This document shows, one piece after another, positions 6,199 to 7,777 of a stretch of 7,777 nt of DNA. This DNA is from Faecalibacterium sp. GTDB taxonomy: Bacteria; Bacillota; Clostridia; Oscillospirales; Ruminococcaceae. The stretch lies in contig JAFULE010000056.1 in the NCBI GenBank assembly GCA_017483235.1, forward strand, positions 1 to 7,777. Reading direction: 5' to 3'. A program made the position numbers and the translations under genes. Within the stretch, counting starts at the first letter, position 1, and each line of letters starts with the position of its first letter. The notes below the pieces were generated by a model. That model saw nothing but the letters and a program-made list of their open reading frames with translations, did not search any database and was not told the origin of the DNA.

Positions 6199-7026
6199 AT
6201 GTTTCGAACAATGCAGCCGCAGGACCTGCCTGCGCTGAAAGCACTGTGGTGCGAAACCTTTGGCGACAGCGCCGAATTTGCCGAAACAGCCCTGTGCAGC
6301 TTTGCCGGGGCAGGCAATGTGTGGGTAGCTGAGGCTGAAAATGCCCCGGTGGGCATGGTGTCGGCGGTGCCGGTGGAGCTGGATGGCCGAAAAGGCGTTT
6401 ATCTTTACGGCCTTGCGGTGGCGCCTGCGTTCCGCAAACGGGGCATTGCCCGCGCCATGGTAGAGCATCTGGCTCAAACATTGCCGCAAAACGGGGTAGA
6501 ATTTATGGTTCTGATCCCCGCTGAAGAATCGCTGTTTGGTTATTACGAGGCTCTTGGTTTTCAAAAGGCCTTTGCCCGCCGCACGCTGCAGCGCCCCATC
6601 AAGCGGGACCTGTGGGCAGTGGCCGAATTCGATGCTGCCACCGCCAAAGCTCTGTGCGGCCTGCGGGCACAGTTCTGCCCGCATTTGGTGCAGTTAGCCC
6701 CCACGCAGATGGCGGTGGTGCTGGCCGATCTGTACCGGCAGGGTGTCACCATTGTGTCCAACAAGGGCGGCTACGGCTTATATTTCCGCAAGGGCGAAAC
6801 CCTGCATTTTGTTGAACTGCAGGCGGTCAGCGATGCCGCGGCCACAACCCTGCTTTCGGCCGCGCGGGAAAAGGAAGTTGTGGTAGAAGATGCCGTTGTT
6901 TCGGTGGGCGCCGTGCAGGAATTATTCCAAAACGAGGGAACGCGGGCCGATTACGGCATGATCCGCTTTTTAAGCCAGCCGTTTGATGTCAGCGAAGGCT
7001 ATATGGGTCTGATGCTGGATGTGTAA
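6199..7026 (+). CDS. GNAT family N-acetyltransferase with C-terminal extension
   Basis: Residues 1-125 form a GNAT domain, which moves an acetyl group from acetyl-CoA to an amine. Visible marks are the N-terminal MFRTMQPQDLPALKALWCETFGD, the beta4/motif A segment VYLYGLAVAPAFRKRGIARAMVEHL (67-91) with the acetyl-CoA pyrophosphate loop RKRGIA, and the motif B stretch FGYYEALGF (113-121). About 150 residues follow (130-275) with no motif I recognise, making the protein much longer than a typical 150-180-residue GNAT. Two-domain GNATs of this size are common in gut clostridia and usually have unknown substrates. GAGGGGAG (6184-6191) lies seven bases before ATG 6199; the gap to tmk is 15 bases, so it belongs to the operon. 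Substrate (protein, small amine or aminoglycoside-like compound) is not predictable here. Confidence 0.88.
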   Translation: MFRTMQPQDLPALKALWCETFGDSAEFAETALCSFAGAGNVWVAEAENAPVGMVSAVPVELDGRKGVYLYGLAVAPAFRKRGIARAMVEHLAQTLPQNGVEFMVLIPAEESLFGYYEALGFQKAFARRTLQRPIKRDLWAVAEFDAATAKALCGLRAQFCPHLVQLAPTQMAVVLADLYRQGVTIVSNKGGYGLYFRKGETLHFVELQAVSDAAATTLLSAAREKEVVVEDAVVSVGAVQELFQNEGTRADYGMIRFLSQPFDVSEGYMGLMLDV

Positions 7027-7054
7027 TTGATTTTTGCTTTACAGGAGGTACCCT

Positions 7055-7777
7055 ATGGCAAAGGACGAATGGGTCGAAATGGAACCCGCCCACGGCAAGC
7101 ACAGCCGCGGAAACAAGCCCACAAAAAAGAAGAAAAAGCGCGGCGGCTGTCTGCCGGTGCTGCTGGTTCTGGTGCTGCTGGCCGTTATGGCGGCCGGTGC
7201 GGTACTGCTTGCGGTCAAAGGCGATATTGACGGCAAGGGCGAAACCGGCCAGGCTGTTTCGGTCACGGTAGAACAGGGCAGCGGTGTAGCCACCATTGCC
7301 AATCGGCTGAAGTCTGCCGGCCTGATCAAGTACCCGCGCATCTTCCGCTTTTATGTAGATCACAAGGGTGCCGCAGGCAAACTGCAGTACGGCGATTTCA
7401 ACATTCCCGAGGGTGCTTCGTACGACACCATCATCGAGCATCTCAGCCAGTATGTGGCGGCTGCTACCACCCGTGTCACCTTCCCCGAGGGCCGCACCGC
7501 GCTGTCCATTGCGGCCAAGATGGAAGAGGCGGGCTTGTGCTCGGCCGAGGAATTCCTCGATGTGGCCAACAACGGCGATTTCAGCCAGTTTAAATTCTGG
7601 CAGTATGTGCCGGCGGCCGATACCCCGGGCCTGTTCATGCGCTGCGAGGGGTATCTGTTCCCTGAAACTTACGATTTCTACGACGAGGATACCGTCTATA
7701 ACTATGTGGCCACTTTCTATGCCCAGTTCGAAAGCCGCATCACCGACGAGATGTATGCCGAACTGGACAAGCAGGGC
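7055..7777 (+). CDS. mltG: Endolytic transglycosylase MltG (YceG-like), 3' end beyond the window
   Basis: MltG cuts nascent glycan strands at the outer face of the membrane, setting strand length and working with the elongation and division machinery. The first 241 residues are present, with no stop before the window end. Residues 1-31 are cytoplasmic and basic (KKKKK at 24-28), 32-55 form one membrane helix (CLPVLLVLVLLAVMAAGAVLLAVK), about 66-137 resemble the LysM-like subdomain, and the YceG domain starts near VTFPEGRTALSIAAKMEEAGL (141-161), with the family motif EGYLFPETYDF (198-208). The catalytic glutamate, in the ASIVEKE-type motif further on, lies outside the window. A perfect AGGAGG (7043-7048) sits six bases before ATG 7055, 28 bases after the acetyltransferase gene. 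Co-transcription with pcrA-thyX-tmk is likely because no terminator intervenes. Confidence 0.93.
   Translation, partial: MAKDEWVEMEPAHGKHSRGNKPTKKKKKRGGCLPVLLVLVLLAVMAAGAVLLAVKGDIDGKGETGQAVSVTVEQGSGVATIANRLKSAGLIKYPRIFRFYVDHKGAAGKLQYGDFNIPEGASYDTIIEHLSQYVAAATTRVTFPEGRTALSIAAKMEEAGLCSAEEFLDVANNGDFSQFKFWQYVPAADTPGLFMRCEGYLFPETYDFYDEDTVYNYVATFYAQFESRITDEMYAELDKQG

Noticed and set aside
5491..6684. 397-codon minus-strand frame opposite tmk and the GNAT gene
   Set aside because: It crosses two well-supported + strand genes and their ribosome binding sites and has no recognisable protein features.
7027..7230. 67-codon frame starting at TTG right after the GNAT stop
   Set aside because: It overlaps the mltG start in another frame and has no ribosome binding site before it; the AGGAGG at 7043-7048 serves mltG.

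Overview
The window is dense, GC-rich (roughly 60 % by eye) bacterial chromosome with all genes on the + strand. Gene content, strong AGGAGG-type ribosome binding sites, a PcrA-type helicase, ThyX instead of ThyA, an ECF sigma/anti-sigma pair and an MltG homologue point to a GC-rich gut clostridium of the Oscillospiraceae/Ruminococcaceae kind (Gemmiger, Subdoligranulum or Faecalibacterium relatives). The taxonomic guess is inference from protein style, not from a search.

Region 1 (1-2016) is a self-contained signalling unit. A possible -10 box at the window edge is followed by a leader that can fold into a hairpin ending at the ribosome binding site. Next come an ECF-like sigma factor starting at TTG and, overlapping it by 14 bases, a single-pass membrane protein with about 400 residues outside the cell, the likely anti-sigma/sensor partner. 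A strong intrinsic terminator closes the unit.

Region 2 (2017-7777) starts with a probable extended -10 promoter and carries five tightly packed genes: pcrA (UvrD-family repair helicase), thyX (flavin-dependent thymidylate synthase), tmk (dTMP kinase, overlapping thyX by four bases), a GNAT acetyltransferase and the 5' part of mltG (septal peptidoglycan transglycosylase), which runs off the window end. Gaps are 13, -4, 15 and 28 bases with no terminator between, so they look like one operon. ThyX and Tmk catalyse consecutive steps (dUMP to dTMP to dTDP). PcrA acts on DNA repair and replication-transcription conflicts. MltG acts on the growing cell wall.

No mobile element, CRISPR array, tRNA or rRNA was seen. 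I found no clearly novel multi-gene system. The most unusual features are inside PcrA: an insertion of about 38 residues between helicase motifs I and Ia, and a long Gly/Ser/Tyr/Arg-rich linker resembling phase-separating low-complexity domains, placed before the C-terminal Tudor-like domain.
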